A stretch of 64,000 nucleotides of DNA from contig NW_020653415.1 of assembly GCF_003589595.1 (NCBI RefSeq), positions 346,625 through 410,624 on the forward strand, read 5' to 3'. The notes below the pieces were generated by a model, which was not told the DNA's origin, did not search any database, and saw only the letters and a program-made list of their open reading frames with translations. Positions 51,713 through 63,640 of the stretch are shown here, piece after piece. Position 1 is the first letter of the stretch; every line of letters begins with the position of its first letter. The DNA is from Hyposmocoma kahamanoa (taxonomy: Eukaryota; Arthropoda; Insecta; Lepidoptera; Cosmopterigidae). A program made the position numbers and the translations under genes.

Positions 51713-53595
51713 ATGCCGGTAAGTAGGCTTAGGATATAAATTTATTCTTATTGTTTAATTATCGTATAGTTTTTCTTAATTTATTATCTATTTCTGGGTT
51801 TTCCAGGCGTACCATTCTACGTTGACTGATTACACACAAACAATTGGTAATCTAGCCGTGTTACCACTCCGGACGACGGCCCGCGGCCCCGCCCCAACCA
51901 ACCCGAAGCTAGAACTCGATATCATTGATGAAGCATTAAATTATTTCAAAGCAAATGTGTTCTTTAGGTTTTATGAGATAAAGGTTCATAAGTACTTTTA
52001 AATGTAAATCAAGTTGACGCATTCTGTATTTGTAAATGGCTTTATTATTAACTCAACAGTTATATCAAGGGGTTCGAGAGAAAGCCCAGTGTTTTTTTCA
52101 AAATTACTTACATAACTCATTACAGTGTACTTTCATGCACTAATGTCCAATGGTATGTATAATATACCAGGTTTGCAACTAAGTATTTTATGTGTTGCAC
52201 TCATAAGCTTTTTTTTGCTAACATGCAATTGTTCTTATACGAGACATAAGGGTCGTATTCCAGAACTCTACTCAATGCTCAAGTCAGCACTTGAGTATGA
52301 TTTCAAGCACTGGAAATAGGACCCTAATGGCAAGGACTTGAGTATGATTTTCAGTGCTCACTGCATAACCAAGTCCTGACTTGAGTATTGCAGTCTCATG
52401 TATTTTAGTGAACCATAAAGGATTTGTAATTGATTTAAAAATACTATTTTGGTATTATTGTATTGTTTGGTAATGTGGCTCTCATTACATTGTCAGACTC
52501 TGGTACATCTGATGTATTTAATGAGGTAGATTCTGTCTTACGATGAACCTCGCGAAACTCCTGCTTGGATCTCAGAAATTTGTTATTGCATCATTTATTT
52601 TGACATAGAATATGCAGTTTTCTTAGTACAAATTCATATAAGTTATTTGGAAGTAGTTTTTTCAGTTTATGTTTGTGCACTAAGTTGCTTATGAGAGAAT
52701 AGAGAATTATATAATTATAATGATGAGTCAGATAACTTATGTATTATTTGAGATTTTTTGTGAAATAACTCTACTGAATAACTATATTCACACTACTTGG
52801 CTTTTGCCTCGGACCCCTGTATATAAAGTTCTTACATACATAGTATTTTTTTGCTATTAGATCTGATTTTACAACAGGAAGTAAAATCTTTTAAATATCA
52901 TGTTACATGTTTTGATTGTCATTATTATTATTTTCCAGTCTGATGCAGACCGAGTACTAATTTACCTCACCCTGTACATCTCGGAATGTCTGAAGCGTTT
53001 GCAGAAGTGTTCCAATAAGAACCAAGGGCAACAAGAGATGTATATGTTGGCCATTTCAAAGTTTGACATACCTGGGGAATATGGCTTCCCTCTAAATTCT
53101 GTCTATGCTAAACCATCTAGTCCTCAGGAGGGTGGTAAGTGTTACCATGTGAGATGTTATTCTGTGATAAAAGTTGTAAAATTATAAGGCATTAATAATT
53201 ACTAAATTACTTCACTTAAATTTGGAATTGTACCAGATTTTCTGTCATATGTATTTTATTTTATATTCCTGTCTATAAATTGTGATTATTAAAAAACGAA
53301 AGATTTCCGTAAGTTGCATTACTACCAATTATTAATTATTATTATTAATTACCAATGTTTTGTTTTAGATTTGATGAGGCAGTACATACAGCAATTAAGA
53401 CATGAGACTGGCACCAGAGTTTGTGAAAAGGTACAAAGTTTAGGAATACATTAAAATTATTTTAAACACAGTTTTATAAACACCAAATTCTTGTTCCAGG
53501 TTTTTGCAACAGAAGATGGTAAGCCAAGCAAATGGTGGCTATGCTTCGCTAAAAGGAAATTCATGGACAAGTCTCTTTCAGGGCCTGGCCAATAA
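51713..53595 (+). CDS. ARPC3: Arp2/3 complex subunit 3 (p21-Arc); one-base frame break in exon 2
   Basis: Five exons: 51713-51718 (Met-Pro only), 51807-51984, 52939-53134, 53369-53430, 53500-53595 (stop). Matches to the family run the whole length: '[20 protein letters not shown]', 'ALNYFKANV', '[18 protein letters not shown]', '[18 protein letters not shown]', '[15 protein letters not shown]', 'KPSKWW', 'KSLSGPGQ'. Without the extra base the length would be 178 residues, the same as human ARPC3. Exon 2 is 178 nt where 177 is needed: around 51957-51966 ('gtgtttctttagg') one extra T turns the expected 'VFFRFYEIK' into a stop. The exon 2 donor (GTTCAT) is weak. An assembly or sequencing slip in a T run is the likeliest cause; a real mutation cannot be excluded. 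The protein helps Arp2/3 nucleate branched actin. A poly(A) signal is at 53749-53754. Confidence 0.93.
52252..52326. mobile_element. Small MITE in ARPC3 intron, second copy
   Basis: 'agggtcgtattccagaactc' to 'ggaaataggaccct', the inverted form of the 50025-50113 element, followed by more of the arm wording to about 52402 ('agtcctgacttgagtattgc'). Confidence 0.65.
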
Positions 53596-53883
53596 AAGAA
53601 AGCCAAAGTTTAAAAAAAAGGCATTTATTTACTCTACATTATTGTTAACGGTTCTTATGTACATACCTGTATGATTGAGAATGTCTTTGATTAATATAGG
53701 CACATTTATTTTATCAAGTAACTTGTATAAGTGTGGTTCAGTATTTTAAATAAATTTTTATTGACAACTTTTTGTTATTTTTCAAGTTATGTTGAAACAA
53801 GTATTCTGTGGTTGAAACTAACTGTGAAACAACTACCTGCCTGTCTTAACATGTTTTCTTTAGTTAATAGACATATTTATATA

Positions 53884-54048
53884 TAACTCACACACTCAAC
53901 ATAGCCCCGCACTAGACACACACAAATTACACCCAAACTCACGAGAGAAATAAATGTAGGCCATACAACTATTTCTCCCTGCCCGGGAATCGAACCTAGG
54001 AACTCTGCGTGGCAGTCCGGCATAGTAACCATTCGGCCACGAAGGCAG
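53884..54048 (-). mobile_element. tRNA-derived SINE (SINE-1), copy H, internally deleted
   Basis: Reverse orientation. The tail side 'tagccccgcactag' jumps directly to 'acacacacaaattacaccc', losing about 45-60 bp of the body. The head is complete, with 'ggaatcgaacctaggaac' and 'attcggccacgaaggcag'. Confidence 0.8.
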
Positions 54049-55085
54049 TATACAAGTCCTGTGCAAATAGGGCATTTGACTGTTCTGGAACAAAACCATT
54101 AATGCTACCATATAGATATAATAAGGATGAAGAGTAATTCAAAGTTATTGACATTATTGTACTTTTTGTCTCATAAGTGAATGGTCTGTACTGTCTTGTT
54201 AAATGATTTGGAGCACCACTGTGAGACCATAGCTCTTGACAGGGAGATTTTCGCTAAAAATCGGTGACACTGAAATCTGACATTTCGCCGTACACATGTA
54301 CTCGAAACATAATTGATTAATATAATTTAAATTTACTTTTGTGAGTACTGTGCATGTGTGTGGCAAATAAATGTGGTGGAACACACAATACACGCAGTGG
54401 AACTATTACTATAATCCTATCTTTACGTAATCAATAGTTCCCTCTAAAGCGGTATATTCCAGTATATTTTTGAGGAAACTCACCAAATAGACAGTTTGTT
54501 AACTGATATAAAAACAGTCAAACATCCTATTGAATTGCTCCTCGATGAACTTTAATTTTGCAATTTAAGCAAAGAGTATTTGCCAACTTATTATTATTTT
54601 ATTCAAGTACAATGAGTAGTTTTTATTAAAAAAATTTAATCCTCATAAATAAATTCCTTTAAATAATTTTTTCATGAGTTGACCAATAAATCCTAATTTT
54701 AGCAATACTACATTTTTTATTACATAATATGCTTAAAAATCTATAGTTCTTTAAAAAATTCGATAACACATTCTCAAAATATATTTTTTCTTTAAAAACT
54801 TGAAAATTGTAAAATGAGTAAACATCGAGTATAGGCATAGAAAATTGGTTTCATGATGAATAAACTAATATAATAATTATTTTGTATTTCGTACTTCTAT
54901 AGATCACACTGAAGCCCTTATTAATCAGATAAATGACGTACCTGCCTAGCTGCCTTAAAATCATGGGAGATGGGAGATTTTAGTTGACGAGGGTTGTTTC
55001 GTAAAAATATCTGCTAGCTCCCTAAATATAATAAACAAATAATAATAAAACAAATATATTATTAATTAAAAATTCTTTTCGATTG
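54049..55085. other. Intergenic AT-rich sequence
   Basis: No gene or recognised repeat between ARPC3 and the Rep-C copy. Confidence 0.4.
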
Positions 55086-55225
55086 TTTAGCTTTTCGCGA
55101 TTGTTATACATTGGAAATGTAACGTTTTTTTCAAATCTAAATTGCGTAAGTATATTTGTTGTTTGTAACTAACCAACGTTTCGGGCTATCTGCAGGCTCC
55201 ATGGTCACAACTGACTAAGGTCATC
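55086..55225 (+). repeat. Rep-C copy (one arm)
   Basis: 'ttttcgcgattgttatacat', 'caaatctaaattgcgtaagt', 'ccaacgtttcgggctatctg', 'caggctccatggtcacaac'. Confidence 0.6.
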
Positions 55226-55309
55226 AGAGTAATTTTCAGATTACTTTTACTTTACTCAATTTCGGTGGCAATCTTTTTATTTAAATATTCTTGAATATTA
55301 TATAAAATA

Positions 55310-55690
55310 AAATAAAAATATATCGCAACCTACATTGGCTCATGGGAAGAAATTCAGCATTATCAGTAAACAACAAACTCGTAATCTACAACTCAGTCTT
55401 AAAACCCATTTGGACAAGCGGTATTCAGTTGTGGGGTGTGGCTGGCAAGAGTAATATACTTTGTCTCCAACGAGTGCAGAAGTGTATCCTGAGGGCAATA
55501 ATCCATGCCCCTAGGTTCACTCGTCATGATCACCTAAACGTGTTATCGGTAGCTGCTGAGATCGATTGATATAAAACTAAGCACAAAAAGAACGTTTATC
55601 CTGCCACCGAACCCACTCATGGCGAAACTTCTAGATCCATCAACTATGGTCAAACGGCTTAAGCGAGGACATTTTCTATAGTTGGGAGGT
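55310..55690 (+). mobile_element. Jockey-type LINE 3' fragment
   Basis: The plus frame at 55330-55570 reads 'VLKPIWTSGIQLWGVAGKSN' and 'LQRVQKCILRAIIHAPRF', the classic end of a jockey-clade reverse transcriptase. After a stop and a frameshift, 'PNPLMAKLLDPSTMVKRLKR' completes the typical C-terminus near 55670. It is 5'-truncated and broken. Confidence 0.75.
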
Positions 55691-57436
55691 GCGGCACTGG
55701 CCGCTCCATCAAAAATGTTTTATCTCGTGCAAAAGATTCGCTTATGGCTTGGCGGCTGATCGCAAATAAAATATTAAAAAAATTGTAGAATATTATCATA
55801 CCGTATTTATTTAACCTTTTGACCGCCACTGACAAAAACTACTTGCGTTCTTTAAACGTCAAACGTATGTGGTTATGTGACACGTTATGAATTTCCACCT
55901 TTATATTAATTCAATTCAATTCCCCTAAGTCAAAGAAGAACATAACTGAACATAAAATGCAACAATGAATCCATACCTAACTAGAACATACAAATAACAC
56001 AAGCAATATCTTAATATTTATTCATCAATTTCAATTGAAAATCAAAGGGTTGTATCATCGAGTATATTTTAAATATCAACCTTCGTTTGCGCTGAAATGA
56101 CAAATTAGAAAGCGGAAATAGTACAGCGCCAGCGCCAACAACTGACCTGTGTGTACGTCTCCGTATATTCCAACAATATTCTGTATTTATTGTAATAAAG
56201 ACAATATCTCCAACAAATGGGGGGCTGTTCCATTAGTCGGTGTGGGAAACAGCAAAACATCTATTTACAAAACAAACGGAATCACATTTCATCGGTAATT
56301 AAATATTAAATTATGTAATTTTTCAATTATCGTCCATTATAGCAAAGCTCAAGTTAAACTAGTCGATTTGAAGTGAAACATTTGTCGATATCTGTCAATT
56401 GTTTCGTATTCGGGCTGGCCAATCGGAGCGCAGTTGTGACTGTAATGATATGGCAGAAAAATTTTCAAACAAATTAAATGACATTTCGTCTCTATTTCTG
56501 GTTATATACTCGATGGGTTGTATTGGCGCTTTAAGGTGTCCGTCTTTGGCGAGTCAGAAATGTTAACGTAGGTCGATTTAAAGCGTCCATGGCGGTCAAA
56601 GGGTTAATATTCAAGTGTGGTATTCTAAAATATTATTTAACATTTCACGATAATATACTCAAATACTTAAAAGTTGCCACCGAAATTAGGTAGCGAAAAC
56701 TAACCTTACGATTGCCCATCAACTATGAGTTATAATGCCTTACCTACCTTATTCTGAACTGCAGTCATTATTACTATTGATTCAAAGATCGAACGAACGA
56801 ATACATAGAAAAATTCCACATTTCGGATGAGAATAAATTAACTTCATTGAAGAAATATGGATCAATGATTAAGACCTTTGTGAAGTTTCCACAATGATAT
56901 ATCCTATGTACCAAAATGTTCGTTAAACTGACAAGGGGTGAATATAAACTAAAATTCATCGACCTTCAAGCTTCTCCTCCCCTCCCTGTGTATACCTTAG
57001 TTATATACATTTTTTTTTATGGCGCAACCTTAAAATCCAACTTCAGCTTCGTGAGTATTTTTATTACATTATATTCGAAAAAGTAATTAATTAATATTTG
57101 GTCGTTTTAACCACTCAGTCATTTATTTACTCATTTGAAACGTCCTATTCCAACCATGCCTTATTATACTATGATATTTCCCTATAATATTTTTCAATAC
57201 TTTAACTCTTGGCGTATTGTCAATTACATGTGTTACCGTTTTAGTTATGCGTAGGTACGTGGTCATACTCTTCCATCAGAGCCGTATCACATCAACAGTA
57301 TTTGTAAATTAGCTGGTATTGACCGAACAATACTTTGCGATGTAATCGAGGCGATGTAGTTATGCGATATACTTGCGTCACATTTACTCGAACGTTTGTG
57401 AGATATAGCCCTTAATGTTTCATTTAATGGTAATAA
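55691..57436. other. Intergenic sequence and presumed ACADS 3' UTR
   Basis: No gene seen. Candidate poly(A) signals for ACADS (AATAAA on the minus strand) lie at 57060-57065 and 57122-57127. Confidence 0.4.
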
Positions 57437-60400
57437 TTATAGTCCGTATTCCTTGATGAGCTGTCCAGCGATGACAAGCCGTTGTATTTCAGAGGTACCT
57501 TCGTATATTTCTGTGATACGTGCGTCTCTGTAGTGCCGCTCGGCCGGCATGTCCGATACGTAACCCATGCCACCTAGGATCTGTAATTGATATAAATTTC
57601 GTTGTATAATCAATTTCATGGCAGTATATTTCGATACCTCCCACGTAAGTTGTTGTAAGTCAAAATACCATTTTTTTTTTGCTTTTTAACTTAAATATAT
57701 CTTTTTAAATAATTAATTAAACCTTTATTGACCAAAAATGATTACATTAAGTTGCATTTACACTATTTAACTATGTTAAATAATTCTATTATACCAGTGA
57801 TTTCTCGCGGTCCGTGCACTAAGTATATGTATACTTGTATAGCAGAGACCTAGTACATGTCCAGTACTTATATTTGTCGTACACAGTTTAGTTAAAGTAG
57901 GTTCAAAGGGATAAAATAAGTGTTAATATTAAATGTTTAAATACTCGTAAGTCGACTTCATCGTCACTTTCCATCAGGTGAGATGGAGGTCAAATGGGCA
58001 CTTACACTTGTATAAAAAAAGTGTTAAAAATTAATGTCGTTTTAAGTTCTATATTAAATTTAAAAGTAAAACACTTAACTGGCTAAAATGCTTACCGCGA
58101 AAAGCCAAGAGAAATAAGAAAAAAAAGTAAAGAAATCACTAGTGTTATTTACTTTTTTTTCTTATTTCTTTTGGTTTTTCGCGGTAAGCGTTTTAACCAC
58201 TTACAAAGTGTTTTGACTAACTTGTTTTTAAAACGGGGAAACTTTTATATGATGGAATGTAATTTGAAACGGGATTTGAAAGTTGGAGAAAAAGTGAAAA
58301 AGGGATGAAGAATAATGAGATGTAAATAAACATGGTATAAATATAGAATAAAAGTTATATTACTTTTTATTATGTTTACTTGCAAACAAGGAACTTATAT
58401 ACATAAAAAAGGATGTTATTTAAGTTAAAAAGCAAAAAATGATATTTTAATTGATAGACGCTACCTTTGCCTTTGCTCCATTACCTGGCAATGGAGCAAA
58501 GGCAAAGGCAAATTGGTCAAAAGCAAAACTGTTTTGTTAAAAAAATCGTTAATTAACACACAACAAGTAGTTAAAGTGAAATTGAGATTACAGAAATAAA
58601 TTTAGTAGCACATTGTATTTTGCTACGTGTACTATGCGTGGTGTTTATATATAGATGAGGTTATTGGACTATAACAAAAGATGGATGCAAGTGTGAAGAG
58701 GCACAAGTGATTGGTATAAGGTTATTCTTTTTTTTTTTCTTTTTGGCAACCACTAGGCTTGGTTTTTCGCGATTTAATTTTCGCATTTATTCGACACGAA
58801 TTTCATCGCGCACACGCTGCGCGGAGACCGTGTTACCGCCGCGCAGCGCAATGGCAAAGTACGCTTTATTTATTTCGCTTTTACGTTTTAAATTAAACGA
58901 GCATCTACGCGGTTGTATTATTCAGAGGAATTGAAATGTTGTTGCCTATTAAACAGAATTCAGATTCGCAAACCGTGGTAACTAACGTTAGAGGATGGAA
59001 AAAAAATTAGCTAACTGTTGGTAAGCGCGAAAACTTTCGCGTCGTGTACCTGGGCACATAAAGTGCGTAAAGTATGAACGTTTTCTTAGTATGTACATAC
59101 ATACTCATTTCCCTATACCCAATGCGTATAACATATCTTATTTTACTGTTTATTTATCAAAACACTCCAAAAACAGAGGTTGACTTATATTTTTTAAATG
59201 GCTATAGTATTTAAATACGTAAAGAATTAAATACCTATAGAAACGCAACTATAACAATATTTTTACGGCAAATACTTAAGAGGTATAATTGTCGCCAATG
59301 TAGTCAAATTATAATAAACAATATGCATATTCAAATATAATCAGTACCGAGAAGTCCCGGGATTTGTAGAAGGGAATGTCCATATTATTCTTTAGTTTAG
59401 CTAAATTGACTCCCTCAATTATTTATACTTGTTTAATTATATAGCAGTACCTTGCCTGATCTCTTTTTTCACTCTTTCTCCACGTTCACAGTCCTGCTAT
59501 CTTTCATTATTATGTTATTATACTGTCCTCGTAACGAAAAACGAAAAACTTTTTTTTCGTTCTGAGAGCAGTATTATTGTCTCCAAAAACTAGTTAAAAA
59601 CCTTATAAGTGGCTGAAACGTTTATGCGGTAAAACCAAGAAAATAAGAAAAAAAATATTTGAAGTGGACCTGTAGTGGCGCCTCTAGCGGAAGAATGCTG
59701 CATTAACCTATAGACTTATCATACCTGTATACACTGATGAGATAGGAAAGTAGCAGCTTCAGAAGCGGCAAGCTTAGCCATAGCCGCCTCCTTAGTATAA
59801 GGTTTATTGTTGTCCTTTAACCAGGCAGCGCGCCACGTTAGCAGTCGAGCCGACTCTAATTGAGTTGCCATGTCAGCTAGTTTGTTTTGTATCGCCTGAA
59901 GTTTTGTTATTGGCTTGCCAAATGCAATGCGTTTTGATGCATATTCAATTGCTACGTCTAGAGATGCCTGTAGAAAAATTCATGTCAATTTATAAATTTA
60001 CATGAATTATTATTATTATTATAATTATTATTATATTATTAGGAAATAGGAAAAGTGTACTAGAACTTTTTACTCTAATTTGCAGAGCTCATTTTGTAAA
60101 CTTTTTTTAAAATTTCTAGCATGCGATCGGTTTGGTAACTGTGAACAGCTGTTTCTCGTGGTAAATGGCATGTTATGAAATTCTTCCCAGTATTGTTTTG
60201 CCTTCATCGCTCACTAGGATTTTGTAAACTAAAAATGTTATACAAGTAGTAATAAGACCACAAAAGATTATAATTTACCTGAGCAATACCCAAAGCCTGT
60301 GAAGCGATACCAATTCTTCCGGCATCCAGAGTCATCATAGCAACCTTGAATCCAAACCCAGGCTCACCCAAAATGTTATCCTTGGGTATTTCACAGTCTT

Positions 60401-61554
60401 CAAAAATTAAAGAACAAGTGGATGACCCTCTTATTCCCAACTTATCTTCCTTTTTTCCTAGTTCTAAGCCTTTAATAGGCTTTGGTAATACAAAAGCTGA
60501 TATTCCTTTATGTTTTAAGCTTTTGTCTGTTGTGGCAAAAACAATAGCAGCTTTACTTTCATATCCATTTGTTATCCAGCATTTAGTTCCATTTAGGATC
60601 CATTTATCACCGCCATCTTTGGCTGTGGTGGAGGCGGCGCCTGCGTCAGAGCCATTGCCTGGCTCTGATAGAGCAAAGCAGCCTATTGGGTCACCTGGAA
60701 ATGCAAATTTAATATGAAATTCAAATGTTTATTAGTTATAAAATTTTTTTAAGCATTTGTAGATAGAATAAAAATATTAAATGGCAATTAGACTTGACAG
60801 GTGCCAATTAGCTTAAAATTTAAGCTAATTATTGATATTACTGCAACCAACTGTTGAGCCGGCAAGGCAAAGAACAGTCCAAAGTGTGCCATGCTAAAAA
60901 ATACTCCTAACTTTGTTCCAGTAGTGCCTTGTGATATAATTAATTTATATGACACATTTGAAAACCAAAAATGTATTGTATAATTTTTTCATTTAACATT
61001 TCAGCAATGGCACATTACGTACCTGTACAAAAAGGTGTTACAAAATCTTCCTTTTGCTTCTTACTGCCCCACTTCAACAGCGGGCCAAGGTAAAGAGAGT
61101 TATTTACCGACATAATAACACCAGCTGAAGCACAACCTCTAGAAATCTCTTCCAGTGCTATGGAGTATGCTAGGTAGTCTAAGCCAGTCCCGCCAAGGTC
61201 ATCAGGCACTGCAATAGCCATCAAGCCAAGTTCTCCCATTTTTTTTATAGCGTCACCCGGGTATAAATGCTGCCGATCGAATTTCGCTGCATTGGGCTTC
61301 AGCTCTGCTTCCGCAAAATCCCGGCAAGTTTTGTACAGCATTTGATAAGTTTCTGGCAAAGATGCTAGAGACGCTATGCATCGTGACTGTCTGGCTGCTG
61401 TTAGACCTACAATTTTATACAACAATTTCAAAGCTTAAATTGACATCAATTGGAAATACTTTGACAAAGTTTGGGTTATAGAAATTCCTTCATGAACAAA
61501 TGAAGTTTGTTCCTTACCGAATATTTGAACTGTTCTCGATACTGCGTTTAACAT
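57437..61554 (-). CDS. ACADS: Short-chain acyl-CoA dehydrogenase, mitochondrial
   Basis: Five minus-strand exons in frame: 61518-61554 (ATG), 61023-61406, 60279-60694, 59725-59967, 57437-57580 (stop), 407 residues (human ACADS 412). The start '[12 protein letters not shown]' plus an Arg-bearing stretch fits a mitochondrial presequence. The N-terminal helical domain has '[20 protein letters not shown]'. The FAD/substrate region has '[15 protein letters not shown]' and 'CWITNGYES'. The C-terminal domain has '[20 protein letters not shown]' and '[18 protein letters not shown]', where the Glu of YEG is the catalytic base. The enzyme takes the first step of mitochondrial beta-oxidation of butyryl- and similar short acyl-CoAs, passing electrons to ETF. 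Drosophila Arc42 is the likely fly counterpart. All motifs are intact. The last intron (57581-59724) carries hairpin repeats. Confidence 0.96.
58084..58195. repeat. Fold-back repeat in ACADS intron
   Basis: 48-bp arms (58084-58131 and 58148-58195) match at 45 positions and are separated by 16 bp. The arm starts 'taaaatgcttaccgcgaaaa'. Half an arm recurs diverged near 59612-59655. Confidence 0.75.
58464..58508. repeat. Perfect 19-bp hairpin in ACADS intron
   Basis: 'cctttgcctttgctccatt' (58464-58482), a 7-nt loop, and its exact complement (58490-58508). Confidence 0.8.
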
Positions 61555-62035
61555 TTTAACTTAGAAATTAATTGAAACAAAACACTAAATAAATAAAAAC
61601 TAAATTGGTGAAAATCTAGTACTTTGACCTCCGTCGTCTGTGTCGTTCAAAAATATTTTGAACACATTCAAAAAAATATACACAGTCCGTCTCTTATACT
61701 CGTCGTTTATTAGACGGAAATAGCAATAAACATTTTCTGACCAATAGGCAGGTACAAGAAAATAATGACAATCTGCTGTCAGAGAGTGAACCTCCCACGC
61801 ACGCGTTGGTCTAAGTAGCAGGAAATACGTCAGTGGCTAATGCTATTTCGGTTTGCTTGTATAACGTAGACAAGGAAAGTGCATCATTTCAAGTGATGAG
61901 CTTTCGTTTAACCTCAACCGCCATCTAGTGTCAATTACTAAAATTATTAGTTTGTCCCCGAGCCCCGAACGAACATTATTTTGTCAAACAAAAACATCTC
62001 GCTAAAAATACAAAAAAATCTTTTAAAATGTTAAA
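61555..62035. promoter_or_regulatory. Presumed bidirectional promoter of ACADS and POLDIP2
   Basis: The two start codons point away from each other with 481 bp between them, and there is no other gene in that space. A shared core promoter region is inferred from the spacing only; no TATA box was seen in a convincing place. Confidence 0.5.
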
Positions 62036-62477
62036 ATGGAGATATTGATAAGGCGCGTTTCCCCTAATACAATTAGGTTAACAGCATCTAGAATATTATT
62101 AGCTCATGTAGCTCATTATACTAGGTAAGTTTGAAATACGTTTAAATTTTTTATTATATTACGTGCATAACCTCCAAAACATACTTTAAAATTTTAGATT
62201 AGCAGAAGTGGGAAAACTCGAACAGCCAAAAACAGCAGGCAAATATGACACTGGGCAGTTGATATTACACAAAGTGTTTGGATATAGAGGTGTAATTCTT
62301 TTTCCCTGGTTGGCCCGAGTGTACGATCGTGACGCTACTAATAAGAAGGAATCTACGGATTCTAAAGGTGCTACAGATACCTCAGGAGATTCCCTGTCAA
62401 ACGTCGGGAAGGAGGTCAAGGGTAGAACACATACATTTTACCAGGTCCTCATAGATACGCGAGATGCCCCTTACATA
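62036..62477 (+). CDS. POLDIP2: POLDIP2 (PDIP38), first two exons; runs off the window
   Basis: Exon 1 62036-62124 begins 'MEILIRRVSPNTIRLTASRI', an Arg/Ser-rich stretch suited to a mitochondrial presequence. An earlier ATG at 62029 meets a stop after six codons. Exon 2 is 62198-62477. Exon 2 encodes the YccV-like domain: 'GKYDTGQLILHKVFGYRGVI', 'FPWLARVYDRD', a Ser/Thr/Asp-rich insert, then 'VKGRTHTFYQVLIDTRD', all close to human POLDIP2. The following exons (rest of YccV-like and the ApaG/DUF525 domain) are not in the window; the remaining 1.5 kb is intron. POLDIP2 binds DNA polymerase delta and PrimPol and acts in mitochondria with CLPX. The domain is found in bacterial HspQ. Confidence 0.93.
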
Positions 62478-63080
62478 GTAAGTATTTCTTCAATATGGTA
62501 AAATTTGCATGCCTTGCTACAAGTTGCTGGATATCGAAAGCCTATTTTTAATTTTTAACATCCTAGTACCTTTAAATTATATATTAAAATATGTGTATTA
62601 TATTTTATCAGACATTTAAGTACTTATGTTATTTTCTATTTGTTCTGTTGTATTATATTAATTATACTAAAAGAAATGTATGGTTTATTCTGGAATATGC
62701 ATACAAACATCGACATGAGACCTGAATGGAAGAAAAAGGTATACCTACCACATTGGCTTTCATTGTCTTGTGAACTAATAAATTAACTAACATTTATTGT
62801 AAACAGTGAATTAAATGGCTTATTGTTGAGTTGGTGACTAAACTATATGTGTATTACTGTCATCTGGGAGACCAAGTCCTAGCAACTACCTAGAGTAGCC
62901 ATACAAAGGTGGAATGCTGCCGGCATTTTGGGCACTGTATTATGGGGACCCAATTTCATCCATTTAATCTGGCTCTAGTCCTAAAGTTTTGATGTATTCT
63001 CTAAACTCTGTTCTAAATGCAGTGGGAATACTTGGATTCATAAATAACATCATCAATTACCAAATTGTCAGTGTGCCTTT

Positions 63081-63222
63081 AAATTGGACTCTTATAGAAG
63101 CACTGCAGTGGCACATCAGCCAATTGGGCAATGGTGCTTCTAAATATTATATGAAATTAGTATTGGCGCGGCTGAATCGCCACGGTGGTGCCACTGCATC
63201 ACTTCTATAAGCCTCTAATTTG
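63081..63222. mobile_element. Short MITE-like inverted repeat in POLDIP2 intron
   Basis: 'cttatagaagcactgcagtg' at 63091 faces 'cactgcatcacttctataag' ending at 63211; the match extends loosely a further 10 bp outward. About 121-142 bp, non-coding. Confidence 0.65.
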
Positions 63223-63439
63223 AAAACACCTTAATGGTACCATTTTGATACAACAGGGAAGGAGGGCTGTACACACAAATTTTCATTAAAAATTATTTGT
63301 TGATGTACTTGTTACATTTCATGCTCTTTTAATCTGTCCACTTAAAATTGTGTTATTCCCCTTAAAATTATAGCATTTTATGGAAACATTCTAATGAAAT
63401 TTAAAAAAAAAAATCAAAAATGTTTAACATGAAAAGTCT

Positions 63440-63640
63440 TATCGAGTTCTTAGGTTTTCGCGATTGTTACACATAGGAAATGAAACTATTTTTCCGGATT
63501 TAAATCGCGTATATTTGTTTTTTCAAACAAACCGACGTTTCGGGCCCTTTACAGGTCCCATGGTCACATTTGTTTGAAAAAACAAATATACGCGATTTAA
63601 ATCCGGAAAAATAGTTTCATTTCCTATATGAAAAGTCTTG
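63440..63640. mobile_element. Rep-C fold-back, complete with perfect 59-bp arms
   Basis: The left arm 63473-63531 and right arm 63569-63627 are exact reverse complements over 59 bp ('ataggaaatgaaactatttt' at the left edge). The 37-bp loop is 'ccgacgtttcgggccctt' to 'ccatggtcaca'. Upstream, 'ttaggttttcgcgattgtta' belongs to the family but is not copied in the right arm. It lies in POLDIP2 intron 2. Confidence 0.85.
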
